Origin: an uncultured bacterium
Lineage (GTDB): Bacteria > Eisenbacteria > RBG-16-71-46 > CAIMUX01
NCBI GenBank assembly: GCA_946886185.1
Contig: CAMPIC010000162.1
Coordinates: forward strand, 1-6,658
DNA: 6,658 nt
Reading direction: 5' to 3'
Part shown: one piece after another, positions 1 through 6,507 of the stretch
Numbering within the stretch: position 1 is the first letter of the stretch
Layout of the letters: every line of letters starts with the position of its first letter
Notes under the pieces: generated by a model
Database searches by the model: none
What the model was told of the DNA's origin: nothing
Seen by the model: the letters and a program-made list of their open reading frames with translations, nothing else
Program-made: the position numbers and the translations under genes

Positions 1-465
1 TCTCGTAGCCGTAGGAGCCAGGGCCCGTGCGCCGGTAGCGTTGCTGTAGCGGCTCGAGCGTGAGCTCGGGAAAGCGCAGCCACGCGGCCCGTACGGGCGC
101 TTCTTGTCCGATTGCCAGGCTGAGGCGGCGAATCGGCAGGAGGTTCGTGGATGGACTGAAGTTGAGATCGATGTCGATGCTTCCCGCGACCGCGAGCCGC
201 TCCCGCCGTTCAGCGTCCATCGACCGGTGGAGTCGGCGTGGATCTCGATCGAAACCGGTTCCACGTCGATCCACCCGTCGACCGTGGCCCTGGAAGTGCG
301 CCACTGTTCATCGCATTCGACGACGTAGCTCAATCGGCACGGTCGGAGCTCGTACACGAACACGGCGGAACCGCGCAGCACCCATAGCGGTCCCGGGCGC
401 TCGAGTCTGCAGGCTTCCAGTCCCGGCGTATCCAGTCTCCGCCACAGGATCGCGCTGGCTGACAT
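1..465 (-). pseudogene. Putative glycolipid-binding family protein (DUF1089/PF06475-like), frameshifted and cut by the window edge
   Basis: I translated this by hand on the minus strand. From the ATG at 465-463 the first 88 codons read as the N-terminal half of the family: MSASAILWRRLDTPG at the start, then residues around RPCRLSYVVECD (41-52) and RWTLNGG (82-88). After the GGG at 204-202 the homology moves to the -1 frame, giving AVAGSIDIDLNFSPSTN, LLPIRRLSLAIGQ and WLRFPELTLEPLQQRYRRTG, still open at base 1. One missing base, for example GGGG reduced to GGG, explains the break. About 155 residues are visible; the family is usually about 180-190, so roughly 25-35 C-terminal residues lie outside the window. 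The start shares its A with the upstream csbD stop (TGATG), which suggests coupled translation. Family members are proposed, from the fold of a Pseudomonas homologue, to bind glycolipid; no reaction is known. The break may be a true pseudogene or a homopolymer sequencing error. I see no slippery heptamer that would suggest programmed frameshifting. Confidence 0.82.
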
Positions 466-668
466 CAGATGCGCAGCGCTCCCGCCCAGTCGCGCACTTC
501 TCTCTCGGCGTCCTCGCGCGCCAGGCCGTACTTCTCCTGGATCTTCCCGATCAGAATATCTCGCTCTCCCTTGATCCGGTCGATCTCGTCATCCGTCAGC
601 TCGCCCCACTTCGCGCGGACCTTGCCGCGAATCTGCTTCCAGTTGCCTTCGATCTGATCCCAATTCAT
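465..668 (-). CDS. CsbD-family general stress protein
   Basis: This is a 67-residue, highly charged, helical protein with no signal peptide or membrane segment, a normal length for the family (PF05532). It has the family pattern: the opening MNWDQIEGNWKQIRGKVRAKWGEL segment is MNWDQIEGNWKQIRGK followed by a K-W-G-x-L-T-D-D-E turn. A G-x-x-D/E-x-L-x-G-K-I-Q segment (34-44) and a Y-G-x-x-x-x-x-A-E-x-E-V-x-x-W helix (47-61) come next. CsbD-like proteins are abundant cytoplasmic proteins induced by general stress in Bacillus and many Gram-negatives; their molecular role is unknown. The start is well supported: AAGGAG at 680-675 lies 6 nt before the ATG. It sits 194 bp downstream of tpl, so it probably has its own promoter, and its stop overlaps the start of the glycolipid-binding gene by one base. 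Both a sigma-54-like element and a hairpin lie directly upstream. Confidence 0.93.
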   Translation of the reverse strand: MNWDQIEGNWKQIRGKVRAKWGELTDDEIDRIKGERDILIGKIQEKYGLAREDAEREVRDWAGALRI

Positions 669-674
669 GGCGTG

Positions 675-706
675 CTCCTTCCCCGATTCCGAATTCCTGG
701 AATCGG
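675..706 (-). promoter_or_regulatory. Perfect 8-bp stem-loop abutting the csbD Shine-Dalgarno site
   Basis: CCGATTCC at 683-690 and GGAATCGG at 699-706 form a perfect 8-bp inverted repeat around an 8-nt loop that contains GAATTC. On the csbD transcript the stem ends two bases before AAGGAG (680-675). It could tune ribosome access or act as a protein-binding dyad. On the plus strand it is followed by a T-rich run (TGTTTCTGTTT), but no plus-strand gene ends here, so a terminator role is less likely. Confidence 0.45.
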
Positions 707-735
707 TGTTTCTGTTTGGGTCCGCTCCTGCAGCG

Positions 736-750
736 GCAGGAACCGTGCCA
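736..750 (-). promoter_or_regulatory. Sigma-54-like -24/-12 element upstream of csbD
   Basis: Reading the minus strand, TGGCAC (750-745), GGTTC (744-740) and CTGC (739-736) give the invariant GG-N10-GC spacing. The -24 box is perfect (TGGCACG). The -12 box has C for the first T of TTGC. Transcription would begin near 725, about 57 bases before the csbD ATG at 668. The -12 half overlaps a 6-bp dyad (TCCTGC 726-731, GCAGGA 736-741). A chance match cannot be excluded. Confidence 0.4.
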
Positions 751-862
751 TCGGTAGGTCATCCGGAGCCGGCGCAATGCCCTCGCGGTTCACACCTTCC
801 CCGCGGGAACGTAAACTCGAAGCGGTGATCCACCCGCGCTTCTCGATTCCACACTTTCCACG

Positions 863-2251
863 TCATCTCGGAATCGGCTCGAACCGCGCCTGGAAGAAAC
901 GAAGGCGCTTCGGTTCATACGTGAAGCGCAGTCCCCGAATCTTCTCGCGCTCTTGCCGAAGCGCCACCACCGACTCCGCGACCACATCCATGTGGGCCTG
1001 CGTGTAGACGCGCCGGGGAATGGTCAGGCGCACGAGCTCGAGCGCCGGAAAGAGATTTCTTCCCGTGTCCGGGTCCCGACCCGCCGAAACTGCGCCTCGC
1101 TCCATCGCGCGCACACCGGAATCGAGGTACAACGCCGCCGCCAGCGCCTGCGCCGGATACTCCTCCCGTGGAATGTGCGGTAGGAATGACGCCGCATCGA
1201 TGAAGACTCCATGCCCGCCCAGCGGATGCACGACCGGAATGCCTTCCTCGATGAGGGTGTTGCCCAGGTAGTGGACCTGACCGATGCGCGCGTCCATATA
1301 GTCGTCCTGCACCGACTCGACGATCCCGGCAGCCATCGCCTCCATGTCGCGGCCGGCCAGGCCGCCATAGGTGTGCAGTCCTTCGAAAAGCACGCACACG
1401 TTGCGGGCTTCGTCAGCGAGATCGTCGTCGTTGAGGGCGAGGAATCCTCCGATGTTGACCAGGCAGTCCTTCTTTCCGGACATGGTGCATCCATCGGCGC
1501 AGTCGCACATCTTGCGAAGGATGCTCGCGAGCGATTCGTTCTGATATCCCGGTTCGCGCTGTTGGATGAACCAGGCGTTCTCCACCGCGCGGGTGGCGTC
1601 GAGGAACAGGCGAATTCCGTGACGCCGGCACAGCTCGCTCGTGCCCCGGAGATTTTCGAGACTGACCGGCTGGCCGCCCGCCATGTTCACCGTCACGGCG
1701 ACGCAGAGGTACGCGATCTTGTCCGCGCCATGCTCGGCGATGAGCCGCTCGAGCTTTCCCAGGTCCACGTTTCCCTTGAACGGATGCTCGGACCTCGGAT
1801 CGTGCGCGTCCTCGATGATGACGTCGACGAAGCGCCCTCCCGCCAGCTCCTGATGCGCCTTCGTGGTCGTGAAGTACATGTTGCCGGGGACGACGGCGCC
1901 CGGTTCGATCGCGATTCGGCTGAGCATGTGCTCCGCGCCCCGCCCTTGATGCGTGGGGATGACGTGGCGGAATCCGTAGAATCGTTGAACCGCGGCCTCC
2001 AGCCGATAGAAGCTGGCTGAACCGGCGTACGCTTCATCCCCCAGGAACATCGCCGACCACTGCCGGTCGCTCATCGCGTTCGTGCCGGAGTCCGTCAAGA
2101 GATCGATGTACACATCCTCGCTGCGAAGCAGGAAGGTGTTCCATCCGGCTGCGGCGACGGCGCGCTCCCGCTCGGATCGATTCGTCATCCGAAGCGGTTC
2201 GACCATCTTGATGCGGAACGGTTCTGCCCAGGAACGTCGATCGTGGCGCAT
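863..2251 (-). CDS. tpl: Tyrosine phenol-lyase (beta-tyrosinase), EC 4.1.99.2
   Basis: A cytoplasmic PLP enzyme that cleaves L-tyrosine to phenol, pyruvate and ammonia; the reaction is reversible. The 462 residues (Citrobacter freundii enzyme: 456) align along their whole length with a constant offset of four: Tyr75 (C. freundii Tyr71), Gln102-Gly-Arg104, Asn189, Asp218, Arg221, the Schiff-base Lys261 in TMSGKKDC (Lys257) and Arg408 (Arg404). Three positions that separate this enzyme from tryptophanase are all of the phenol-lyase type: Thr128 in MYFTTT (Thr124; Asp in tryptophanase), Arg385 in MERG (Arg381; Val) and Phe452 in RFF (Phe448; His). I chose the ATG at 2251 rather than the in-frame GTG at 2260 because GAGGAG (2265-2260) lies 8 nt before it. 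No tyrosine permease gene or TyrR-type box is visible, unlike in enteric tpl loci. It diverges from the sensor kinase gene. Confidence 0.95.
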   Translation of the reverse strand: MRHDRRSWAEPFRIKMVEPLRMTNRSERERAVAAAGWNTFLLRSEDVYIDLLTDSGTNAMSDRQWSAMFLGDEAYAGSASFYRLEAAVQRFYGFRHVIPTHQGRGAEHMLSRIAIEPGAVVPGNMYFTTTKAHQELAGGRFVDVIIEDAHDPRSEHPFKGNVDLGKLERLIAEHGADKIAYLCVAVTVNMAGGQPVSLENLRGTSELCRRHGIRLFLDATRAVENAWFIQQREPGYQNESLASILRKMCDCADGCTMSGKKDCLVNIGGFLALNDDDLADEARNVCVLFEGLHTYGGLAGRDMEAMAAGIVESVQDDYMDARIGQVHYLGNTLIEEGIPVVHPLGGHGVFIDAASFLPHIPREEYPAQALAAALYLDSGVRAMERGAVSAGRDPDTGRNLFPALELVRLTIPRRVYTQAHMDVVAESVVALRQEREKIRGLRFTYEPKRLRFFQARFEPIPR

Positions 2252-2265
2252 CCGACACACTCCTC
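2249..2265 (-). promoter_or_regulatory. tpl ribosome binding site and start codon
   Basis: On the minus strand GAGGAG (2265-2260) is followed by 8 nt and ATG (2251-2249). The upstream GTG (2260-2258) overlaps the Shine-Dalgarno itself, so it is unlikely to be the start. Confidence 0.75.
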
Positions 2266-2595
2266 AGGAATTCAGGTCCGTACGGTCCTCGCGGGCGCCC
2301 AACGGGCGACCGTCCGGCAAGTTCGCTCTCCGATTGGAGATTCTTCTGCCTGGAAGCGACCGGGTCGACGCGGGAGTGCCGGTAGGCGCGTCGTGGATTC
2401 CGCGTACCGCCCGGGCGCGGGCGCCTCCGACGGGAGGTCGAAGCGCGTTCGAAGGCGCCTAAAGAATGGTCCGCTGCGGGACGACTACGTAGGGAGGAAT
2501 CTCAAATTCCTCGCCTTCTCGCATTTGGGGCAAATGCCCCAGGATCGATCACCTCGAGGGCCAGGCCCGCGCCTTCAGGATACGGAGCGCAACCT
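2252..2595. other. Divergent intergenic region between tpl and the sensor kinase gene
   Basis: No gene is supportable here. The region must carry the promoters of both divergent genes, but I see no convincing -35/-10 pair. Small dyads are frequent: CCGTACGG (2278-2285), TCTCC-GATT-GGAGA (2327-2340), CCTCC-GACG-GGAGG (2424-2437), TCGAA-N5-TTCGA (2438-2452) and AGGCGCCT (2453-2460). The kinase-proximal cluster is listed separately. A GGAG at 2584-2587, 8 nt before the ATG at 2596, is the kinase Shine-Dalgarno. Confidence 0.6.
2485..2540 (+). promoter_or_regulatory. Cluster of three dyads upstream of the sensor kinase (possible operator)
   Basis: Three perfect dyads lie in 56 bp of locally less GC-rich DNA: CTACGTAG (2485-2492), GAGGAAT-N5-ATTCCTC (2494-2512) and GCATTTG-N3-CAAATGC (2521-2537). 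The last overlaps an alternative dyad, GGGGCA-AA-TGCCCC (2527-2540), so two exclusive hairpins are possible in RNA. The cluster ends 55 bp before the kinase start. No regulator family can be named from these sequences. Confidence 0.4.
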
Positions 2596-4962
2596 ATGGT
2601 CGCCGAGCACTCCATGGACATTTCCCTCGGCGATCGGATGCGCGCCCTCTTCTCGGAGTCGGAGCAGGCGGTCTACAAGCAGACCGATCGCCTCTTCCTC
2701 ATTCTCATGGCGGTGCAGTGGCCGGTCGCGATCGTGCTGGCCCTCACCGTTTCGCCGCGCACTTGGGCGGGCGCGGTCAGCACGATCCACATCCATGTCT
2801 ACGCCGCACTGATCCTGGGCGGGATCTTCGCGATCCCACCCATGCTGCTCGCAATCTACGCACCCGGCAAGTGGTACACGCGCCAGGCCGCGGCCGTCAG
2901 CCAGGTGAGCTTCTCCGCTCTCTTCATCCACCTGACCGGCGGACGGATCGAGACGCACTTCCACGTCTTCGGTTCGCTCGCGTTCCTCGCCTGCTACCGG
3001 GACTGGAGAGTTCTGGCCACGGCATCGGCAGTCGTCGCATTCGACCACCTGGTGCGCGGGATGTGGTTTCCGCAGTCGGTCTACGGCGTTGTGATGGCCT
3101 CTCCCTGGCGCGTGGTCGAGCACGCCGTCTGGGTGGTGTTCGAGGATGTGGTCCTGATCTGGGCGTGCTGGGTATCGCGCAAAGAGATGTGGAACATCTG
3201 CGAGCAGCGCGCCACCAATGAACAGCTCACCGCCGAGCTCGAGGAGCGCGTTCGCGAACGGACCCTCGAGCTGGTCTTTGCCAAGGAGAGAGCGGAAGCG
3301 GGCGATCGCGCCAAGAGCGAATTCCTCGCCGTCATGAGCCACGAAATCCGCACGCCGATGAACGGCGTGATCGGATTCACCAATCTGCTCCTCGACACGA
3401 ACTTGAGCGAGGACCAACGGGAGTTCGCCCAAACCATTCGAGGCTCGGGCGAAGTGCTGCTCTCGGTCATCGACGACATCCTGGAGTTCTCGCGCATCGA
3501 CGCGCGCAAGCTCGAGATCGAAACGACCAGCTTCAGCTTCCAGGACGCACTCGAGGATGTCGCCGGATTGCTCTCCGGCCAGGCCGAGGCGAAGGGGCTG
3601 GAGCTCATCACGCGCATCGCTCCGGATGTCCCGGCGGATCTGTGCAACGACCCGGGACGCACCCGCCAGATCCTGCTCAACCTGATCGGCAACGCCATCA
3701 AGTTCACCGAACGCGGCCACGTCCTCGTCGAGGTGACCAGATTGCGCTCGGCAGAAGGAGACGCGGGAGAAGCGATCCAGTGCGCGGTCACGGACACCGG
3801 CATCGGAATCCCGCTGGAGAAGCAGGACATTCTCTTCCGCGAATTCAGCCAGGTGGACGCCTCGACCACGCGAAAGTTCGGAGGCACGGGGCTCGGTCTC
3901 GCAATCAGCCGCCGACTCGCCGAGCTCATGGGAGGCACGATCCGTCTGACGAGCGTGCCGGGACAGGGATCCACCTTCTACTTCACCCTTCCGCTGCAAG
4001 GAACGGAATGTCCCGCCTCCACGGAAGACAGCCGCGCGCTTCTTCGGACCACCGATCTCTCGAACGCCCGACTGCTGATCGTGGATGACTACGAGGACAA
4101 TCGCCGCGTCCTCCACGAGCAGCTCAAGGCGTGGAACTTGAGGCATGATTGCGCAGTTTCGGGGCGCGAGGCACTCGAGAAGCTTTCCACGGCCGTGGCC
4201 GAAGGTGATCCGTACCACATTGCGCTCCTCGACTACCTGATGCCGGAGATGGACGGCGCCTCGCTCGCGGGACTGATCAAAAGCGATCCCGCGCTCCACC
4301 AGACCGCGCTCATCTTGCTCACGTCCGCCGGACAACGATCCCATGCGCGGCTCTTCCTCGAAGCCGGATTCCACCGCTTCCTCATGAAACCGGTGGTTCG
4401 GACCAAACTCCTCCTGGAGGCGATCGCCGACGCCTGGCTGTCGTCGAGGTCGGGGCTCGACGCCGGCGAGGAGGGCGCTCCGCGATCCACCGTGGTCTTT
4501 GAAATTGCGGCAAACGGTGAATCGAACGCGCCCGCCGTTCCGCCGTTGCAACAAATCCAGGCATCGCGCCTGGGACGCGTTCTGGTGGCGGAAGACAACA
4601 GCGTCAATCGCCGATTGGTCGTCCGCATCCTCGAAAAGCTGGGCTGCACGGTGGACACCGCGATCGATGGAGTACGAGCGGTGCAGATGTGCGACAGCTT
4701 CGAGTACGACCTCGTCTTCATGGACTGCCTGATGCCCGAAATGGACGGCTACGATGCGACCGTGGAGATCCGGCGGCGCAGGAACGGCAAGAGACTTCCC
4801 ATCGTCGCGCTCACGGCGAATGCTCTCGCGGGCGATCGCGAGAAGTGCGTGGCCTGCGGCATGGATGATTACTTGTCCAAGCCGGTGCGCAGGGAGGATC
4901 TGCAACAGGCGCTCGACCGATGGCTCTCCCCCGAGCTGTCGCCAGCGCGGGGCGCCGCATGA
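2596..4962 (+). CDS. Hybrid sensor histidine kinase with membrane sensor and two receiver domains
   Basis: A 788-residue inner-membrane kinase. About six hydrophobic segments (near 33-52, 65-87, 97-113, 121-135, 138-155 and 174-193) form the sensor. This part carries His65, His67, His112, His121, His123, His151 and His176, with the motifs IHIHVY and [12 protein letters not shown] coiled coil (about 196-245) leads to HisKA with phospho-accepting His249 ([11 protein letters not shown]). The HATPase has the N box ([10 protein letters not shown], 362-371), DTGIG (400-404) and [10 protein letters not shown] (429-438). Receiver 1 has Asp497/Asp498, acceptor Asp546, Thr576 and Lys598. Receiver 2 has Glu666/Asp667, acceptor Asp710, Thr740 and Lys762. 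Every catalytic residue is present, so it should be active. There is no HPt domain, so phosphate must pass to a partner outside the window, or the receivers act within the protein. ACGGAG 8 nt before the ATG supports the start. The stop overlaps the next start (ATGA), so the two genes form an operon. Confidence 0.96.
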   Translation: MVAEHSMDISLGDRMRALFSESEQAVYKQTDRLFLILMAVQWPVAIVLALTVSPRTWAGAVSTIHIHVYAALILGGIFAIPPMLLAIYAPGKWYTRQAAAVSQVSFSALFIHLTGGRIETHFHVFGSLAFLACYRDWRVLATASAVVAFDHLVRGMWFPQSVYGVVMASPWRVVEHAVWVVFEDVVLIWACWVSRKEMWNICEQRATNEQLTAELEERVRERTLELVFAKERAEAGDRAKSEFLAVMSHEIRTPMNGVIGFTNLLLDTNLSEDQREFAQTIRGSGEVLLSVIDDILEFSRIDARKLEIETTSFSFQDALEDVAGLLSGQAEAKGLELITRIAPDVPADLCNDPGRTRQILLNLIGNAIKFTERGHVLVEVTRLRSAEGDAGEAIQCAVTDTGIGIPLEKQDILFREFSQVDASTTRKFGGTGLGLAISRRLAELMGGTIRLTSVPGQGSTFYFTLPLQGTECPASTEDSRALLRTTDLSNARLLIVDDYEDNRRVLHEQLKAWNLRHDCAVSGREALEKLSTAVAEGDPYHIALLDYLMPEMDGASLAGLIKSDPALHQTALILLTSAGQRSHARLFLEAGFHRFLMKPVVRTKLLLEAIADAWLSSRSGLDAGEEGAPRSTVVFEIAANGESNAPAVPPLQQIQASRLGRVLVAEDNSVNRRLVVRILEKLGCTVDTAIDGVRAVQMCDSFEYDLVFMDCLMPEMDGYDATVEIRRRRNGKRLPIVALTANALAGDREKCVACGMDDYLSKPVRREDLQQALDRWLSPELSPARGAA

Positions 4963-5564
4963 AACCCCGGCCCAAGCCTCTCTGGCTCACGGCCGCTCTC
5001 GGCGCCTGGGTCGCGTTGATCGCGTCCGCTTCGGTCGTCCTCTGGCGGTACAGCGCGGCGCCCGGGTCGACCGCCGAAGGGCCGGCGCGGATACCGGCGG
5101 AGTTTCGCGATGAGGAGCGACCGGATGAGTTCGTGCTTCTCATGGCCGTGCATCCCCGATGTCCTTGCTCCCGCGCCACCATCGCGGAGCTCGCCAAGAT
5201 CCTGACGCACTCGCCTCGTGTCTGCCGGCCCGTACTGCTCGCCTTCAAACCTGGTACGGAGCCCGACTCGTGGATCGAAACCGGACTCTGCCGGGACGCT
5301 CGAAAGCTCGGAGCCGAGATCCGAATCGACGAGGACGGAAAGCGCGCGATCGCGATGGGAATGCAAACCTCGGGGCAGATGCTGGTCTACGATCCGCGGG
5401 GGGATCTCCGCTACCAAGGAGGAATCACCTCCGCGCGCGGGCATCAAGGAGACAACGCGGGCCAGCGCTATGTGGAAAGGATTCTCCACGGAGACGACGT
5501 TCCTCTCGCCAAGCTCCCGGTGTACGGTTGTTCGATCGTCGCCGACTCCTGTGTCACGAGCTGA
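4959..5564 (+). CDS. Membrane-anchored thioredoxin-like protein with CPC motif (RedB-like)
   Basis: A 201-residue protein with one N-terminal membrane segment (about 8-30, after a basic MKPRPKP start) and a thioredoxin-like domain, probably on the periplasmic side. After a beta strand (FVLLMAVHP) comes C68-P-C70-S, with the cysteines one residue apart rather than the usual CxxC. Further blocks I recognise from homologues are TSGQMLVYD (137-145), [15 protein letters not shown] (154-168) and a C-terminal VYGCSI with Cys191. Cys89, Cys111 and Cys198 complete the set. From memory, proteins of this type are annotated 'RedB' in some planctomycete and myxobacterial genomes; I could not verify this and their reaction is not known to me. 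I chose the ATG at 4959 over an in-frame one at 4920 because it gives the ATGA overlap with the kinase stop and puts the basic residues directly before the membrane segment. The tight coupling suggests it serves the kinase, for example in redox or metal sensing. Confidence 0.85.
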   Translation: MKPRPKPLWLTAALGAWVALIASASVVLWRYSAAPGSTAEGPARIPAEFRDEERPDEFVLLMAVHPRCPCSRATIAELAKILTHSPRVCRPVLLAFKPGTEPDSWIETGLCRDARKLGAEIRIDEDGKRAIAMGMQTSGQMLVYDPRGDLRYQGGITSARGHQGDNAGQRYVERILHGDDVPLAKLPVYGCSIVADSCVTS

Positions 5565-5868
5565 CTTGCGCGGCTTCTCGCTTTCCCTGATCGCAACCAG
5601 ATATCCGAAACTCTGCTTCCTCATCCATGAGCTCTGACCCGCGCGCGACCGTTCGCCGATTCGCGCCGGTCAGTTGTCATCGAGCGCGCGCCGGCCTTCG
5701 TTCGGCGCTGTGCCGGGTGGCACACGGATTGCCCGATCCCCTCGGGCGCTGCTCCAGCGTTGGTTCGCACGGTCGTCCGTTCGCAAAGAGACGCTCGCTC
5801 GAGAGCAATCCGGGCGAACTCTCCGGAGCTTGCGCACATCGGGGCTTTACACCGATTCGAGGTACATC
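5565..5868. other. Intergenic region between the CPC protein and the glycine-zipper protein
   Basis: These 304 bp hold no supportable gene; the open frames here are arginine-rich and have no family signature. There is no clear terminator after the kinase operon. The notable content is the sigma-54 promoter (listed separately) and a dyad CGCTG-CTC-CAGCG (5747-5759) just past its expected start point. Confidence 0.6.
5718..5732 (+). promoter_or_regulatory. Consensus sigma-54 (RpoN) -24/-12 promoter
   Basis: TGGCAC (5718-5723), a 5-nt spacer and TTGC (5729-5732) match the -24/-12 consensus with exact GG-N10-GC spacing. Transcription would begin near 5744, giving a leader of about 125 nt before the ATG at 5869. 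The -24 box also lies in a dyad TGTGCC-GGGT-GGCACA (5709-5724). Sigma-54 promoters need an AAA+ activator; none is encoded in the window. Confidence 0.6.
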
Positions 5869-6333
5869 ATGAAGGTTCAACTTTCATCTTGGTTGCTGGC
5901 CGGCTCGCTGATCGCGAGCTCCTGTTTGTACGGCACTGCGAGCGCGCAGGTGATCGAAGAGAGAGAGCAAGGCGATTCCAATCCGGGCAAATCGATCTTT
6001 CGCACCACTCTCTACGGCGCGGGCACCGGTTTGGTGCTGGGAGGAGCGTACGCCCTCATCGAAGACGATGAGGACACCAGCACGGTCGACTGCTTGAAGT
6101 GGGGAACCGCGATCGGAGCGGCTACTGGACTCGTGATCGGCATCGTCTATGTGGTCGCGCGTCCGGAGCCCAAAGGAGACATCGAATCCGTCGACGAGGA
6201 TGACGATGCCGAAGAAGAGTCGAGCTTGATCCGCAATCTGGAACCGCCCACCGTGATGATGGCCTCGCGGAGCGACCTCCTCGGAAACAAGGATCGAGAA
6301 GTCGCCCTGAATCTCGTCAACCTCCGCTTCTGA
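5869..6333 (+). CDS. Exported glycine-zipper protein of unknown function
   Basis: I do not recognise a named family. The 154-residue product starts with a signal peptide (hydrophobic core about 8-20) and a signal peptidase I site TASA|Q (cleavage after residue 26). Two hydrophobic helices follow, each a glycine zipper: G50-G54-G58 at four-residue spacing and G79-G83-G87-G91, a perfect four-glycine ladder. An acidic loop (EDDEDTSTVD, 65-74) joins them. A very acidic linker (about 104-118) comes next. The C-terminus VALNLVNLRF alternates hydrophobic residues and ends in Phe, like the closing strand of outer-membrane proteins. An envelope location is likely: the paired zipper helices suggest self-association in a membrane. 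A longer reading from 5674 is possible, but GAGG (5859-5862) 6 nt before the ATG and the signal peptide fix the start at 5869. The consensus sigma-54 promoter lies 137 bp upstream of the ATG. Confidence 0.85.
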   Translation: MKVQLSSWLLAGSLIASSCLYGTASAQVIEEREQGDSNPGKSIFRTTLYGAGTGLVLGGAYALIEDDEDTSTVDCLKWGTAIGAATGLVIGIVYVVARPEPKGDIESVDEDDDAEEESSLIRNLEPPTVMMASRSDLLGNKDREVALNLVNLRF

Positions 6334-6365
6334 TCGCGGAAGGCTGGTGAGTGGCCACTGCTCGT

Positions 6366-6382
6366 GATCGCCTCCCGCGATC
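6366..6382 (+). terminator. Hairpin downstream of the glycine-zipper gene (possible weak terminator)
   Basis: GATCGC (6366-6371), CTCCC loop and GCGATC (6377-6382) form a perfect 6-bp stem beginning 32 bases after the stop codon. There is no T run after it, so intrinsic termination is uncertain. It may protect the transcript 3' end instead. Confidence 0.3.
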
Positions 6383-6403
6383 GAATGCAATCAGAGCTAC
6401 GGC

Positions 6404-6507
6404 ACCGCGGCACTCGAAGGGTGATCACAGCGAGGTCACCGCGGCACTCGAAGGGTGATCACAGCGAGGTCACCTCGGCAGTCGATGGGTGACCACACAC
6501 CGTGGTC
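6404..6507. repeat. Tandem repeat, three copies of 34-36 bp, each able to form a stem-loop
   Basis: Copies 1 (6404-6437) and 2 (6438-6471) are identical over 34 bp. Copy 3 (6472-6507) is diverged and 36 bp long. Each contains GGTGAYCAC and, after a short loop, a complementary 9-mer whose end runs into the next unit: stems at 6420-6440, 6454-6474 and 6488-6510. Confidence 0.85.

Larger units (their letters stand above)
669..862. other. Intergenic region between tpl and csbD
   Basis: This 194 bp gap has no supportable gene. It holds the sigma-54-like element and the csbD hairpin listed separately, plus a small dyad TTCCC-CGC-GGGAA at 797-809, 54 bases past the tpl stop. That dyad could be a weak tpl terminator but lacks a T run. 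Confidence 0.6.

Noticed and set aside
190..215. Programmed -1 ribosomal frameshift in the glycolipid-binding gene
   Set aside because: There is no X-XXY-YYZ heptamer at the join, and I know of no family members that use frameshifting; a base loss is simpler.
683..717. Plus-strand rho-independent terminator (hairpin plus T-rich run)
   Set aside because: No plus-strand gene lies upstream for it to end, and the T run is interrupted. The position next to the csbD Shine-Dalgarno is a better explanation.
60..1007. 315-codon plus-strand open frame
   Set aside because: It runs antisense through the glycolipid-binding gene, csbD and the tpl end, is arginine- and serine-rich with no recognisable domain, and the opposite strand is clearly coding.
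1211..2020. 269-codon plus-strand open frame inside tpl
   Set aside because: It is antisense to the conserved core of tyrosine phenol-lyase, including the PLP lysine region.
2575..4905. 776-codon open frame on the strand opposite the sensor kinase
   Set aside because: It is the antisense shadow of a gene with complete kinase and receiver motifs. Its translation has no family signature, and long antisense frames are expected at this GC content.
5674..5868. N-terminal extension of the glycine-zipper gene
   Set aside because: The 65 extra residues are arginine-rich and would hide a clear signal peptide. A good Shine-Dalgarno lies just before the ATG at 5869, and the extension would overlap the sigma-54 promoter.
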